A DNA stretch of 5,549 nt, from assembly GCA_947174225.1 (NCBI GenBank), contig CAMWIF010000199.1, positions 1 to 5,549 on the forward strand. Direction: 5' to 3'. Below, in pieces: positions 1 to 5,549 of the stretch; the first letter of the stretch is position 1, and each line of letters starts with the position of its first letter. Made by a program: the position numbers and the translations under genes. The DNA comes from an uncultured Porphyromonadaceae bacterium. GTDB lineage: Bacteria > Bacteroidota > Bacteroidia > Bacteroidales > Muribaculaceae. The notes below the pieces were generated by a model. It saw only the letters and a list, made by a program, of their open reading frames with translations, was not told the DNA's origin and did not search any database.

Positions 1-387
1 AAGAAACACGTCGCGCAGTGGCTCTACGTGCATGAGCATATCATTCACAAGAAAACGTACTCCGTTGTCGCCATACCGCTCACCTAAAACGGCAATCAAT
101 GCTATACCGTCAAGGCCACCCAACGGGTGGTTGGAGGCAAACATCAGTCGCTTGGAGGGCAATTTGTCAAGCCCCTCCACCTCAAGTGTAATATCGAGAT
201 ATTCCAAGATACGACGTGAGAATGCCGAGCCACGTGCCGGATACGCCATACGCAGCATATCGTTCAACTCGTCCTGATGAATCACTTTCTCAAGACCCGT
301 GATAAGGAATCCGGGTACAAAACGACCAATCCTGCGGGGAAGTCTCTCCCGCAGGATTGTATGCAGATTGATTTCAAGCGGTCCCAT
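1..387 (-). CDS. PlsC-superfamily (lysophospholipid/glycerol) acyltransferase, N-terminal part; runs off the window edge
   Basis: The first 129 codons of a minus-strand gene are visible, and the 3' end lies beyond position 1. The protein starts MGPLEINLHTILRER. It contains the motif SNHPLGGLDG at residues 85-94, with His87 and Asp93 as the expected catalytic pair of acyl-CoA/acyl-ACP-dependent O-acyltransferases that build phospholipids or aminolipids at the membrane. The spacing is H-x5-D rather than the textbook H-x4-D of PlsC; as far as I recall, HPxGxxDG variants are usual in this Bacteroidetes branch. No signal peptide is visible. ATG at 387 is chosen because an in-frame TAA lies about 50 nt upstream and a purine-rich GGAAAG stands 8 nt before it; an in-frame GTG three codons upstream is less likely. 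It begins 66 nt after the obg stop with no terminator between, so co-transcription is plausible. A role in glycine- or ornithine-type lipid synthesis (GlsA-like) is possible, but no partner N-acyltransferase is visible. Confidence 0.85.
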   Translation of the reverse strand, partial: MGPLEINLHTILRERLPRRIGRFVPGFLITGLEKVIHQDELNDMLRMAYPARGSAFSRRILEYLDITLEVEGLDKLPSKRLMFASNHPLGGLDGIALIAVLGERYGDNGVRFLVNDMLMHVEPLRDVFL

Positions 388-453
388 ATTTTCCACTTTC
401 CGGTGATATTGGCTGTTACTTTTTACGGTGCTGCTATCTATAGTTTTCCGGTA

Positions 454-1620
454 TTATCCGTTTACACTGTCCTCTTCGTCCCAGAACTCATCCTCCCAAT
501 CCTCATCGGACATCTCTGGAAGATCCTCTTCAGAATCATCCTGATGGAATATGAACTCATCCTCTTCAGCCACACGGTGGCGCACGTCGAGGTCACGATG
601 CGTCAGGGTTTGCTTAACCTGATTCTCCTCAGAGTTGATTTCACGCCAAAGAAGGTCTTTAAGCTCGGTAAGTCCCTGTCCTGTGACGGCTGATATAAAG
701 ACGGTAGGTATCCCTTCTGGAAGGTCTTTTGCAATCTCCTCGCGAAGCTCATCGTCGAGCATATCCGATTTGGATATTGCCAACACACGGCTCTTATCGA
801 CGAGTTCCGGATTAAATTCCTTAAGTTCCTTAAGCAATATCTCGTAGTCGCGACGGATATTATCGCTGTCAGCAGGAATTAGGAAGAGAAGTACAGCATT
901 ACGCTCAATATGACGAAGGAACCTCAGACCAAGACCCTTTCCTTCACTTGCACCCTCTATGATACCCGGTATGTCAGCCATCACAAACGACTTGTCACCA
1001 CGATAGTTGACGATGCCAAGACTCGGCTCCATAGTAGTGAAAGGATAATCACCAATCTTTGGCTTTGCAGCGGATATGGCGGAAAGAAGTGTAGATTTAC
1101 CCGCGTTGGGGAAGCCCACAAGACCTACGTCGCCGAGCAATTTCAGTTCGAGCACCACTGCCTTCTCGATAGCCGGCTGCCCAGGCTGGGCATATCTCGG
1201 TGCACGGTTGGTAGAAGTGGCGAAATGCCAATTGCCCAAACCACCCTTGCCACCACGTAGCAGCTTAATCTCTTGTCCGTCTTCCGTGATTTCACAGATG
1301 AAGGCCCCTGTCTCCGCATCAAACACCGCAGTGCCTACCGGTACCTCTATAATACGGTCTTCGCCATCCTTACCGAAAGAACGTCCTGCACCTCCACTTT
1401 CGCCGTCGGTAGCAAACACGTGGCGCTGGTAGCGCAACGGAAGAAGAGTCCACATGTGTCGGTTGCCACGGAGTATGATATGTCCTCCACGGCCACCGTC
1501 GCCACCGTCGGGTCCACCCTTCGGTATATATTTAGCCCTGTGAAAATGACGGCTCCCTGCTCCCCCTTTTCCTGAGCGGCAGAGAATCTTTACATAGTCT
1601 ATGAAGTTTGATTCTGCCAT
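454..1620 (-). CDS. obgE: Obg/CgtA GTPase, ribosome-assembly factor
   Basis: This is a 388-residue cytoplasmic GTPase of the Obg family, which acts in late 50S subunit assembly and is linked to the stringent response and cell-cycle control. Residues 1-160 are the glycine-rich Obg fold (GGPDGGDGGRGG at 35-46, GGKGGLGN at 123-130). The G domain follows: P-loop GFPNAGKST at 169-177 (Lys175, Ser176), switch I DYPFTT at 191-196, G3 DIPG at 216-219, G4 SKSD at 283-286, and G5 SAV at 310-312. G4 reads SKSD instead of the usual NKxD. I believe this is common in Bacteroidetes Obg and it keeps the guanine-contacting Asp286. The last ~35 residues are a strongly acidic tail (EEDEF, DDSEEDLPEMSDEDWEDEFWDEED). 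The length is normal and the gene is intact. AGGA lies about 10 nt before the ATG. The nucleotidyltransferase gene is upstream and the acyltransferase gene downstream; no TAnnTTTG promoter box is visible in the 69-nt leader, so read-through from the upstream operon is possible. Confidence 0.97.
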   Translation of the reverse strand: MAESNFIDYVKILCRSGKGGAGSRHFHRAKYIPKGGPDGGDGGRGGHIILRGNRHMWTLLPLRYQRHVFATDGESGGAGRSFGKDGEDRIIEVPVGTAVFDAETGAFICEITEDGQEIKLLRGGKGGLGNWHFATSTNRAPRYAQPGQPAIEKAVVLELKLLGDVGLVGFPNAGKSTLLSAISAAKPKIGDYPFTTMEPSLGIVNYRGDKSFVMADIPGIIEGASEGKGLGLRFLRHIERNAVLLFLIPADSDNIRRDYEILLKELKEFNPELVDKSRVLAISKSDMLDDELREEIAKDLPEGIPTVFISAVTGQGLTELKDLLWREINSEENQVKQTLTHRDLDVRHRVAEEDEFIFHQDDSEEDLPEMSDEDWEDEFWDEEDSVNG

Positions 1621-1660
1621 AATAATTGATCCTGTTAGTTTTTACTTGTTTTGGTTATGT

Positions 1661-1682
1661 AAATAAAAAGTGACTGAGTCAC
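1661..1682 (-). terminator. Weak terminator-like dyad between nucleotidyltransferase and obg
   Basis: Positions 1670-1682 are a perfect 13-bp dyad (GTGACTGAGTCAC). Read on the minus strand, it lies just after the nucleotidyltransferase stop and is followed by TTTTTATTT. As RNA it could form a 5-bp stem with a 3-nt loop and a U-run, the minimum form of an intrinsic terminator. The stem is short and only half GC, so termination would be partial at best. The same dyad could instead be a small protein-binding site in front of obg. Confidence 0.4.
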
Positions 1683-1689
1683 CAGACGC

Positions 1690-2739
1690 CTATAGCATAC
1701 CGTGGCGACGTTCCATCAGTTCGTTGGCATAGCGATAGTCATTGGGCGAACCGATGTCTATCCAGGTGCCTTCAATCGGATAACACCCCACCTTACCTCC
1801 CGCGTCGATAAGTGAGGAGATAAAATCGGGAGCATCGAGAAATTCCCCTTTGGTCACCTTCTCGATAAGGCGTCGTTTTAAAATATAAACGCCTGCGTTG
1901 GCGAAATAGTTGTAAGTTGGCTTCTCCTCCAATCCCTTAACTCTTCCATTTTTAATGCGCATCAGAGCATATGGCACGGAGACGGTATAGGGTACGCCCG
2001 CCATAGTGAGATCGCACTTGTTGCTGATATGGTGGAGATACATTGCCTCGAAATTGATTGTGGTGAGAAGGTCGGAGTTCATCATCAGTACGTTATCGCT
2101 CTGTAAGCCTTCTATAAGGGCAAGACTACCCATTGTGCCGAGGCGTCGCGGTTCCCTCACACATTCCACTGTGGCTATTCCCTTTCTCTTTGCCATATAC
2201 TTCTCGATCTTGTCAGCCAAGTAGTTTGTGGTGATGAAGATGCGTTTCACTCCGCATCTTTCCAGTTCTTCGATATTATAGTCAATGATGGGTTTCCCAC
2301 CGACGGGCAGAAGCGGTTTGGGAGTCTTCAGTGTAAGCGGACGTAGACGTTCTCCTTTCCCTCCTGCCATAAGCACTGCGTCAATGGGAAGCATAGTCTT
2401 GACGGTGCGCAGGTCGAGGATCTCTAAAATATGCCCTTCTTTATCAAGCACCGGGAGAAGCGACAACTTACGTTTACGTCCCTCAGCCATACGGGAAAGA
2501 ATATTATCCTTAGGATGGATAGCCAAGAATTTACGATGCATAGCCTTGCTCACGGGGTCGGTGAGGGCAACCCCACGGAGAAGGGCACGCCGTACATCCC
2601 CATCAGTGACAGTGCCGACAAGATGGTTGTCAGGGTCTATGGCAAACAATGTCATCGACTCACCCGACAGTGCGTTGATGGCAGCCAATGCCTCTTTCAC
2701 GGAGGCGTCAGTAGATATTATATGACGTGAATAATCCAT
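1690..2739 (-). CDS. Sugar-1-phosphate nucleotidyltransferase with N-terminal CBS pair
   Basis: This 349-residue cytoplasmic enzyme is expected to join a sugar 1-phosphate to an NTP, giving an activated nucleotide-sugar and pyrophosphate. Residues 1-116 are a pair of CBS domains (VGTVTDGDVRRALLRG at 41-56 is typical), which usually sense adenosine nucleotides. Residues 119-349 are a NTP_transferase domain: nucleotide-binding loop LMAGGKGERLRPLT at 123-136, KPLLPVGGKP at 141-150, GTMGSL at 201-206, metal-binding Asp223 in NSDLL, EEKP at 271-274, NAGVY at 281-285, and the second metal-ligand Asp328 in TWIDIGSPNDY. The architecture matches the mannose-1-P guanylyltransferase-like enzymes with CBS domains (PtmE/LegF type, GlcN-1-P guanylyltransferase), but the true sugar and base cannot be told from sequence. 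The ATG is 5 nt after the WYL regulator's stop, so the two are probably translationally coupled. No other sugar-pathway gene is in view, which is unusual for this family, often found in surface-glycan clusters. Confidence 0.92.
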   Translation of the reverse strand: MDYSRHIISTDASVKEALAAINALSGESMTLFAIDPDNHLVGTVTDGDVRRALLRGVALTDPVSKAMHRKFLAIHPKDNILSRMAEGRKRKLSLLPVLDKEGHILEILDLRTVKTMLPIDAVLMAGGKGERLRPLTLKTPKPLLPVGGKPIIDYNIEELERCGVKRIFITTNYLADKIEKYMAKRKGIATVECVREPRRLGTMGSLALIEGLQSDNVLMMNSDLLTTINFEAMYLHHISNKCDLTMAGVPYTVSVPYALMRIKNGRVKGLEEKPTYNYFANAGVYILKRRLIEKVTKGEFLDAPDFISSLIDAGGKVGCYPIEGTWIDIGSPNDYRYANELMERRHGML

Positions 2740-2744
2740 TTATG

Positions 2745-3641
2745 TTAAGAGTCGTATTGGTTGAGGGCAGCGCGTAACTGCGTAATGACCATTGCTTTCA
2801 GTTCAGGCGGGTCGAGCACCTTTACAGCGTCGCCGAGAGCGAGTATTTCGTGGGCAAGCTCATAGTTGAGCTTGAGCTGGTAGGTGAATATGGAATAGTC
2901 ATCGTGAATGGTCTCCTGTTGCGAGGGATGCAAGGGTAAGGCACGGAAGTATTTCGCCTGACGGGGAGTGGTCTGCAGCCTTACGGTGCGCACCGGAGCT
3001 TGGGAAGTTGTCACTCCGATGATATTTCCGAAGAGGTCGTTAAGCTCTAAATCTGCCGGTTTCTCGAAGGGTTCGTCAAGTGTGACCATCTCCTTCATAC
3101 GGTCGAGAGCATAGGTACGTATGTCATTGCTCTTCTCCTTCAGTCCGATCATATACCAACGTTGTTTGTATCGCTTTAGGAAGTAGGGGTGGAATCGTAT
3201 GTCATGTTCTGCACGGGAACGGTTGAATCCTGCATAGGTAAACGATATGCGATGGGAATTGCGTATGGCATCAAGCACTGCCGGAAGAAATTCGCGTGCT
3301 GAAGGGACATCCTCAATCTCCACGCGGTCCATTGGTGCGTCGCTCCCTTTTATAGCGGAACTGACGGCATAGGAATCGAGCATCCAATTGGTGAAGGCGC
3401 GTGTCTGACGGGAGTTCTGACGGTCTATGTAATAGCGTCCCTGTTTGTCACAGAGTATATCAATCTGGAAATTCTCTTCTATAGCTCTTCGATAGTTGAA
3501 GAAAGTGCGTTCAGGCATTTCCTCACCCTTCGACAGAGCGGAGCGCACCCACAACTTATTAAGCTGTTGGCGTGTTAGACGTTCGTAGCGGGTCAACGTA
3601 TCTACGATCCATACATAGCGGCTGATGAGGTCACGTGGCAT
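2745..3641 (-). CDS. WYL-domain transcriptional regulator
   Basis: The product is a 298-residue DNA-binding regulator. Residues 15-55 form an N-terminal helix-turn-helix region (LTRQQLNKLW then ERTFFNYRRAIEE). A WYL domain spans about 130-190, with FHPYFLKRYKQRWYMIGL (150-167) carrying the Trp-Tyr-(Met-Ile-Gly)-Leu signature and TYALDRM at 176-182. A C-terminal WCX-like segment follows (about 211-293). WYL domains are thought to bind nucleic-acid or nucleotide ligands and switch DNA binding, and many such regulators control defence or stress genes. I start the protein at ATG 3641 (MPRDLISRYVWIVDTL) and not at an in-frame TTG at 3662, because a promoter -7 box (TATATTTG) lies between them and transcripts should begin after it. 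It leads the operon with the CBS-nucleotidyltransferase 5 nt downstream, so control of that gene and itself is the simplest guess. The target is not shown by the sequence. Confidence 0.9.
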   Translation of the reverse strand: MPRDLISRYVWIVDTLTRYERLTRQQLNKLWVRSALSKGEEMPERTFFNYRRAIEENFQIDILCDKQGRYYIDRQNSRQTRAFTNWMLDSYAVSSAIKGSDAPMDRVEIEDVPSAREFLPAVLDAIRNSHRISFTYAGFNRSRAEHDIRFHPYFLKRYKQRWYMIGLKEKSNDIRTYALDRMKEMVTLDEPFEKPADLELNDLFGNIIGVTTSQAPVRTVRLQTTPRQAKYFRALPLHPSQQETIHDDYSIFTYQLKLNYELAHEILALGDAVKVLDPPELKAMVITQLRAALNQYDS

Positions 3642-3649
3642 AGTGGCTG

Positions 3650-3657
3650 CAAATATA
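3650..3657 (-). promoter_or_regulatory. Bacteroidetes -7 box for the WYL regulator operon
   Basis: On the minus strand this reads TATATTTG and is followed by C, an exact match to the Bacteroidetes sigma-ABfr -7 consensus TAnnTTTG. Only 8 nt separate it from the ATG at 3641, so the transcript would have an almost absent leader. A matching -33 box is not clear; a TTG in a TATTGCGG context sits about 22 nt upstream. Confidence 0.6.
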
Positions 3658-3840
3658 ACCAAAAAATCTCAAATCACCGCAATATCTCAGCAACTCTTAA
3701 TATCCTTTTCCTCTGTGGTGCCGACACGGTAAGGAAAAATCGGGACTGATTACAATTTACGAATCCTCCTTTTTAGGTTTATTGAATGGGCATATGTTCG
3801 TATTGGTATTTATTGTGAGTGTTTGTATTATGTGAGAGTT

Positions 3841-3891
3841 TGCAACAGCGGTTGCTGCAACCGTTGTTGCAAAGTTATACATAATATTCGG
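3841..3891. repeat. 51-bp hairpin repeat, copy 1 (upstream of the ATPase gene)
   Basis: This copy matches positions 5499-5549 at 47 of 51 bases, in direct orientation. The first part is an inverted repeat: arms 3842-3853 and 3859-3870 (12 bp) around a 5-nt loop, with one non-Watson-Crick position that is a G-T wobble on the plus strand. The second part (AAAGTTATACATAATATTCGG) is the unpaired tail. The two copies bracket the ATPase gene, suggesting a dispersed palindromic repeat family or a duplicated insertion boundary. Read on the minus strand, it contains TAACTTTG, listed separately. Confidence 0.88.
3870..3877 (-). promoter_or_regulatory. Possible -7 promoter box inside repeat copy 1
   Basis: The minus strand reads TAACTTTGC, matching TAnnTTTG. 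It points toward the WYL operon about 230 nt away, so it could be an additional upstream promoter whose start site falls inside the 12-bp hairpin. No convincing -33 box was found, and a match this short in AT-rich DNA can arise by chance. Conservation of the box in the second copy is the main support. Confidence 0.3.
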
Positions 3892-3970
3892 AAAAACCAT
3901 AGAATTTGAATTGTCGGGGAGTTAAAAGGTATAAGCTCTGACGATTTAAAGCTTTCGTAGACAACTAAAA

Positions 3971-4028
3971 TAATCGAATTATAGCCATAAGTGTATTTTT
4001 ATGACCACTTATGGCTATAATTCGATTA
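3971..4028. repeat. Perfect 23-bp inverted repeat with 12-bp spacer at the ATPase promoter
   Basis: The arm at 3971-3993 and the arm at 4006-4028 are exact reverse complements over all 23 positions. The spacer at 3994-4005 is TATTTTTATGAC. The arms contain the core ATAGCCATAAGTG. The right arm ends 8 nt before the ATPase gene's -7 box and covers where the -33 element should lie, so the structure sits in the promoter and not in the gene's own mRNA. That favours a DNA-level role such as an operator for a dimeric protein, possibly the ATPase itself, or a recombination/cruciform site. It lacks a U-run on either side as needed for an intrinsic terminator. Confidence 0.93.
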
Positions 4029-4036
4029 GAAATTCT

Positions 4037-4044
4037 TACCTTTG
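4037..4044 (+). promoter_or_regulatory. Bacteroidetes -7 box for the ATPase gene
   Basis: TACCTTTG followed by CA exactly matches TAnnTTTG. It ends 11 nt before the chosen ATG at 4056, giving a very short A-rich leader (CAAAAAAAGAT) with no Shine-Dalgarno, typical of Bacteroidetes. No TTG/TTTG -33 box is found at the usual distance; that place is occupied by the right arm of the long inverted repeat, which may mean the promoter is regulated or weak. Confidence 0.65.
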
Positions 4045-4055
4045 CAAAAAAAGAT

Positions 4056-5477
4056 ATGATAGTAGGACGTAAGGAGGAGATAAGGAAACTGAAACGAGCT
4101 TTTGACTCGGAATACTCTGAGTTTGTAGCTGTATATGGAAGAAGACGTATAGGAAAGACTTTCCTTATAAGGGAAACTTTCAAGGATAACTTTACTTTCC
4201 AATACACAGGTGCGTTCAACGTGAGTAATAAGGAGCAACTAAATGAATTTTATTTGTGTCTGATTAATCAGGGGTTAGATGAGAGCGAGAAGAGTCCGAA
4301 GGATTGGTTTGAGGCATTTCATCTTTTAGAACACCTCATCAATAAGTCTCATGAAAGGCGAAAAGTAATTTTTATTGATGAATTGCCGTGGATGGAAACC
4401 CGTAATTCCAAATTTCTTCCCGCTTTCGAACACTTCTGGAACGGCTGGGCGGCAACGCGAAAGGATATTCTTCTAATTATTTGCGGCAGTGCTACTTCTT
4501 GGATTATTAACAAGATATTCCGCAATAAAGGAGGTTTATATAACAGAGTAACGTACAAAATACTGTTGAAGCAGTTTTCTCTCAACGAATGTGAAGAGTT
4601 GGCTTTGGCATTGCGGTTGACGACTAATCGAAATGCTATAATTGAAGGATATATGGTGATGGGTGGCATACCCTACTATTGGACTAAGCTTGACCCGACT
4701 AAAAGTATAGGAAGGAATATTAACGACCTATTCCTCATGTTAGACGGGGAACTGCACAATGAATTCAATTATGTCTACTCTTCGATGTTTAAAAACCCGG
4801 AGAAATATATAAAGGTTATAGAGGCGTTATCCGGTAAAAAATCAGGTCTTACCAGAGAGGAGATAATTGTAAACGGCAAGCTTGAAAGTAATGGACAATT
4901 GAGCCGCATATTGGAGGATTTAATAGAATGTGGCTTTATACGAAAATATTGCCATACAGATAAGAAACTGAGGGATGCTATCTATCAGTTGGTGGATTGT
5001 TATTCGCTTTTCTATTATCAGTTTGTGAAGAATGCACATAATGTAGACGAAGATTATTGGGTTAAGATAATGCCCACCCCTGCTTATCACACTTGGTGTG
5101 GACTTTCTTTTGAGCGTGTATGTTTATTGCATACCCGGCAGATAAAGCTTGCTCTCGGTATATCAGGTATATTAGCGAATATTTTCTCTTGGCATGTGAA
5201 AGCTAATGATTATCATCCTGGTGTTCAGATAGACCTTCTCATTGATCGTGCTGACAACGTGGTGGACGTGTGCGAGATGAAGTATGCCCCTAACGGTTAT
5301 AAGATGACCGTCGCGTCATTAAAAAATATTAAAACTAAGTTAAGTGTACTTCAACAGTATCTACCGGCTCGTAAGTATGTGGAGGCAGTGTTGGTGACTT
5401 CTAATGGAGTTGTAAGAAACCGATACTCGGAAGAGATTTTGCATCAGCTGACAGCTGACCAATTGTTTGTACCTTGA
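4056..5477 (+). CDS. P-loop ATPase with C-terminal PD-(D/E)XK nuclease-like region (Arch_ATPase/DUF234 type)
   Basis: The protein has 473 residues, counted from ATG 4056 (MIVGRKEEIRKL, the usual opening of this family). An upstream in-frame ATG at 4011 lies inside the palindrome and before the promoter box, so it is rejected. The N-terminal AAA-like ATPase domain carries Walker A GRRRIGKT (28-35), Walker B VIFIDELPW (104-112; Asp108, Glu109) and a sensor-like IICGSATSW (141-149). A winged-helix-like segment follows at about 262-297 (SGLTREEI...LSRILEDLIECGFI). The C-terminal part has FE (Glu353), QIDLLID (Asp393) and CEMK (Glu407, Lys409), spaced like the E...D...ExK catalytic set of PD-(D/E)XK nucleases. 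No signal peptide or membrane segment is seen. Such ATPases are multi-copy in many Bacteroidetes and archaea; their function is largely unknown, with mobile-element or defence roles proposed. It is a lone gene flanked by 51-bp direct repeats. Sampled 60-nt stretches (4321-4380 and 4501-4560) are 30% GC against 52-55% in sampled neighbouring genes, suggesting transfer. Confidence 0.9.
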   Translation: MIVGRKEEIRKLKRAFDSEYSEFVAVYGRRRIGKTFLIRETFKDNFTFQYTGAFNVSNKEQLNEFYLCLINQGLDESEKSPKDWFEAFHLLEHLINKSHERRKVIFIDELPWMETRNSKFLPAFEHFWNGWAATRKDILLIICGSATSWIINKIFRNKGGLYNRVTYKILLKQFSLNECEELALALRLTTNRNAIIEGYMVMGGIPYYWTKLDPTKSIGRNINDLFLMLDGELHNEFNYVYSSMFKNPEKYIKVIEALSGKKSGLTREEIIVNGKLESNGQLSRILEDLIECGFIRKYCHTDKKLRDAIYQLVDCYSLFYYQFVKNAHNVDEDYWVKIMPTPAYHTWCGLSFERVCLLHTRQIKLALGISGILANIFSWHVKANDYHPGVQIDLLIDRADNVVDVCEMKYAPNGYKMTVASLKNIKTKLSVLQQYLPARKYVEAVLVTSNGVVRNRYSEEILHQLTADQLFVP

Positions 5478-5498
5478 TTATTCCATGCTTTACTCAAA

Positions 5499-5549
5499 TG
5501 CAACAGCGGTTGCAGTAACCGCTGTTGCAAAGTTACACATAATATTCGG
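5499..5549. repeat. 51-bp hairpin repeat, copy 2 (downstream of the ATPase gene)
   Basis: This is the direct-orientation partner of 3841-3891, differing at four positions. Here the 12-bp arms (5500-5511 and 5517-5528) are perfectly complementary around the loop GCAGT. It begins 22 nt after the ATPase stop. The stem could slow or end transcription, but the plus-strand flank is AAAGTTACAC and not a U-run, so it is not a standard intrinsic terminator. The repeat reaches the last base of the window and may continue beyond it. Confidence 0.88.
5528..5535 (-). promoter_or_regulatory. Possible -7 promoter box inside repeat copy 2
   Basis: The minus strand reads TAACTTTGC, the same TAnnTTTG match as in copy 1. 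If active, it would start an RNA inside the hairpin and run antisense to the 3' end of the ATPase gene. The -33 region lies outside the window, so this cannot be judged further. Confidence 0.25.

Larger units (their letters stand above)
3642..4055. other. Divergent intergenic region, no gene
   Basis: This 414-bp AT-rich region separates two divergently transcribed genes. No open frame with a credible start and family resemblance is visible on either strand, and no tRNA-like or other known RNA fold was recognised. From left to right it holds the regulator's promoter, about 180 bp with no recognised feature (partly T/G-rich at 3796-3840), one 51-bp hairpin repeat, 79 bp with no recognised feature, a long perfect inverted repeat, and the ATPase promoter. 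Confidence 0.75.

Noticed and set aside
277..1575. Plus-strand open frames across the obg region
   Set aside because: They are antisense to a complete, unmistakable obg gene, have no family resemblance, and are low-complexity complements of its Gly/Glu-rich codons.
2006..2730. Plus-strand open frames opposite the nucleotidyltransferase gene
   Set aside because: They are antisense shadows of a gene with all expected catalytic motifs; Arg/Ser-rich composition and no recognisable domain.
3971..4028. Invertible promoter (phase-variation switch)
   Set aside because: The arms are separated by only 12 bp, which hold no promoter element, and the -7 box lies outside the arms, so inversion would change nothing useful.
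4011..4055. Longer ATPase start at ATG 4011 (15 more residues)
   Set aside because: It lies within the inverted repeat and upstream of the -7 box, and the family opening MxVGRKxEI begins at ATG 4056.
3965..4669. Minus-strand open frames opposite the ATPase gene
   Set aside because: They overlap a gene with intact Walker motifs on the other strand and show no motif or plausible start region.
5500..5535. Intrinsic terminator for the ATPase gene
   Set aside because: The stem is good but is followed by AAAGTTACAC and not a U-run on the plus strand; an identical type of element stands upstream of the gene, so termination is not its evident main role.
3841..5549. CRISPR-like repeats
   Set aside because: There are only two copies, 1.66 kb apart with a gene between them, internally palindromic, and no cas gene.
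3841..5549. attL/attR of an integrated element
   Set aside because: No integrase or recombinase is present, the cargo is a single gene, and the repeats differ at four positions and do not lie in a tRNA gene.

Overview
The window looks like chromosomal DNA of a Bacteroidales bacterium, probably Prevotella/Bacteroides-like. The evidence is the type of genes present, the A-rich start regions lacking Shine-Dalgarno sites, and exact matches to the Bacteroidetes -7 promoter box (TAnnTTTG) just upstream of two start codons. Genus and species cannot be fixed from the sequence alone.

Layout. Positions 1-3641 hold four minus-strand genes. In order of transcription they are: a WYL-domain transcriptional regulator (3641-2745); a CBS-domain sugar-1-phosphate nucleotidyltransferase (2739-1690, 5 nt after the regulator's stop); the ribosome-associated GTPase Obg (1620-454), after a 69-nt gap with a weak terminator-like dyad; and the N-terminal part of a PlsC-superfamily acyltransferase (387 to the window edge), after 66 nt. 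The regulator and nucleotidyltransferase are almost certainly one operon. Obg and the acyltransferase may be read through from it, as I see no clear promoter of their own.

Positions 3642-4055 are a divergent intergenic region of 414 bp. It holds the regulator's promoter, one copy of a 51-bp hairpin repeat, a perfect 23-bp inverted repeat with a 12-bp spacer, and the promoter of the next gene. Positions 4056-5477 on the plus strand encode a 473-residue P-loop ATPase with a C-terminal PD-(D/E)XK nuclease-like region (Arch_ATPase/DUF234 type). The window ends in a second copy of the 51-bp repeat, so the ATPase gene is bracketed by direct repeats. Sampled stretches of this gene are much more AT-rich than sampled stretches of obg and the nucleotidyltransferase.

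The most interesting part is 3841-5549: a single-gene ATPase/nuclease-like cassette with its own long palindrome at the promoter, flanked by structured repeats. No transposase, integrase or other mobility gene is visible. Mobility, defence or autoregulation are inferences, not demonstrated.
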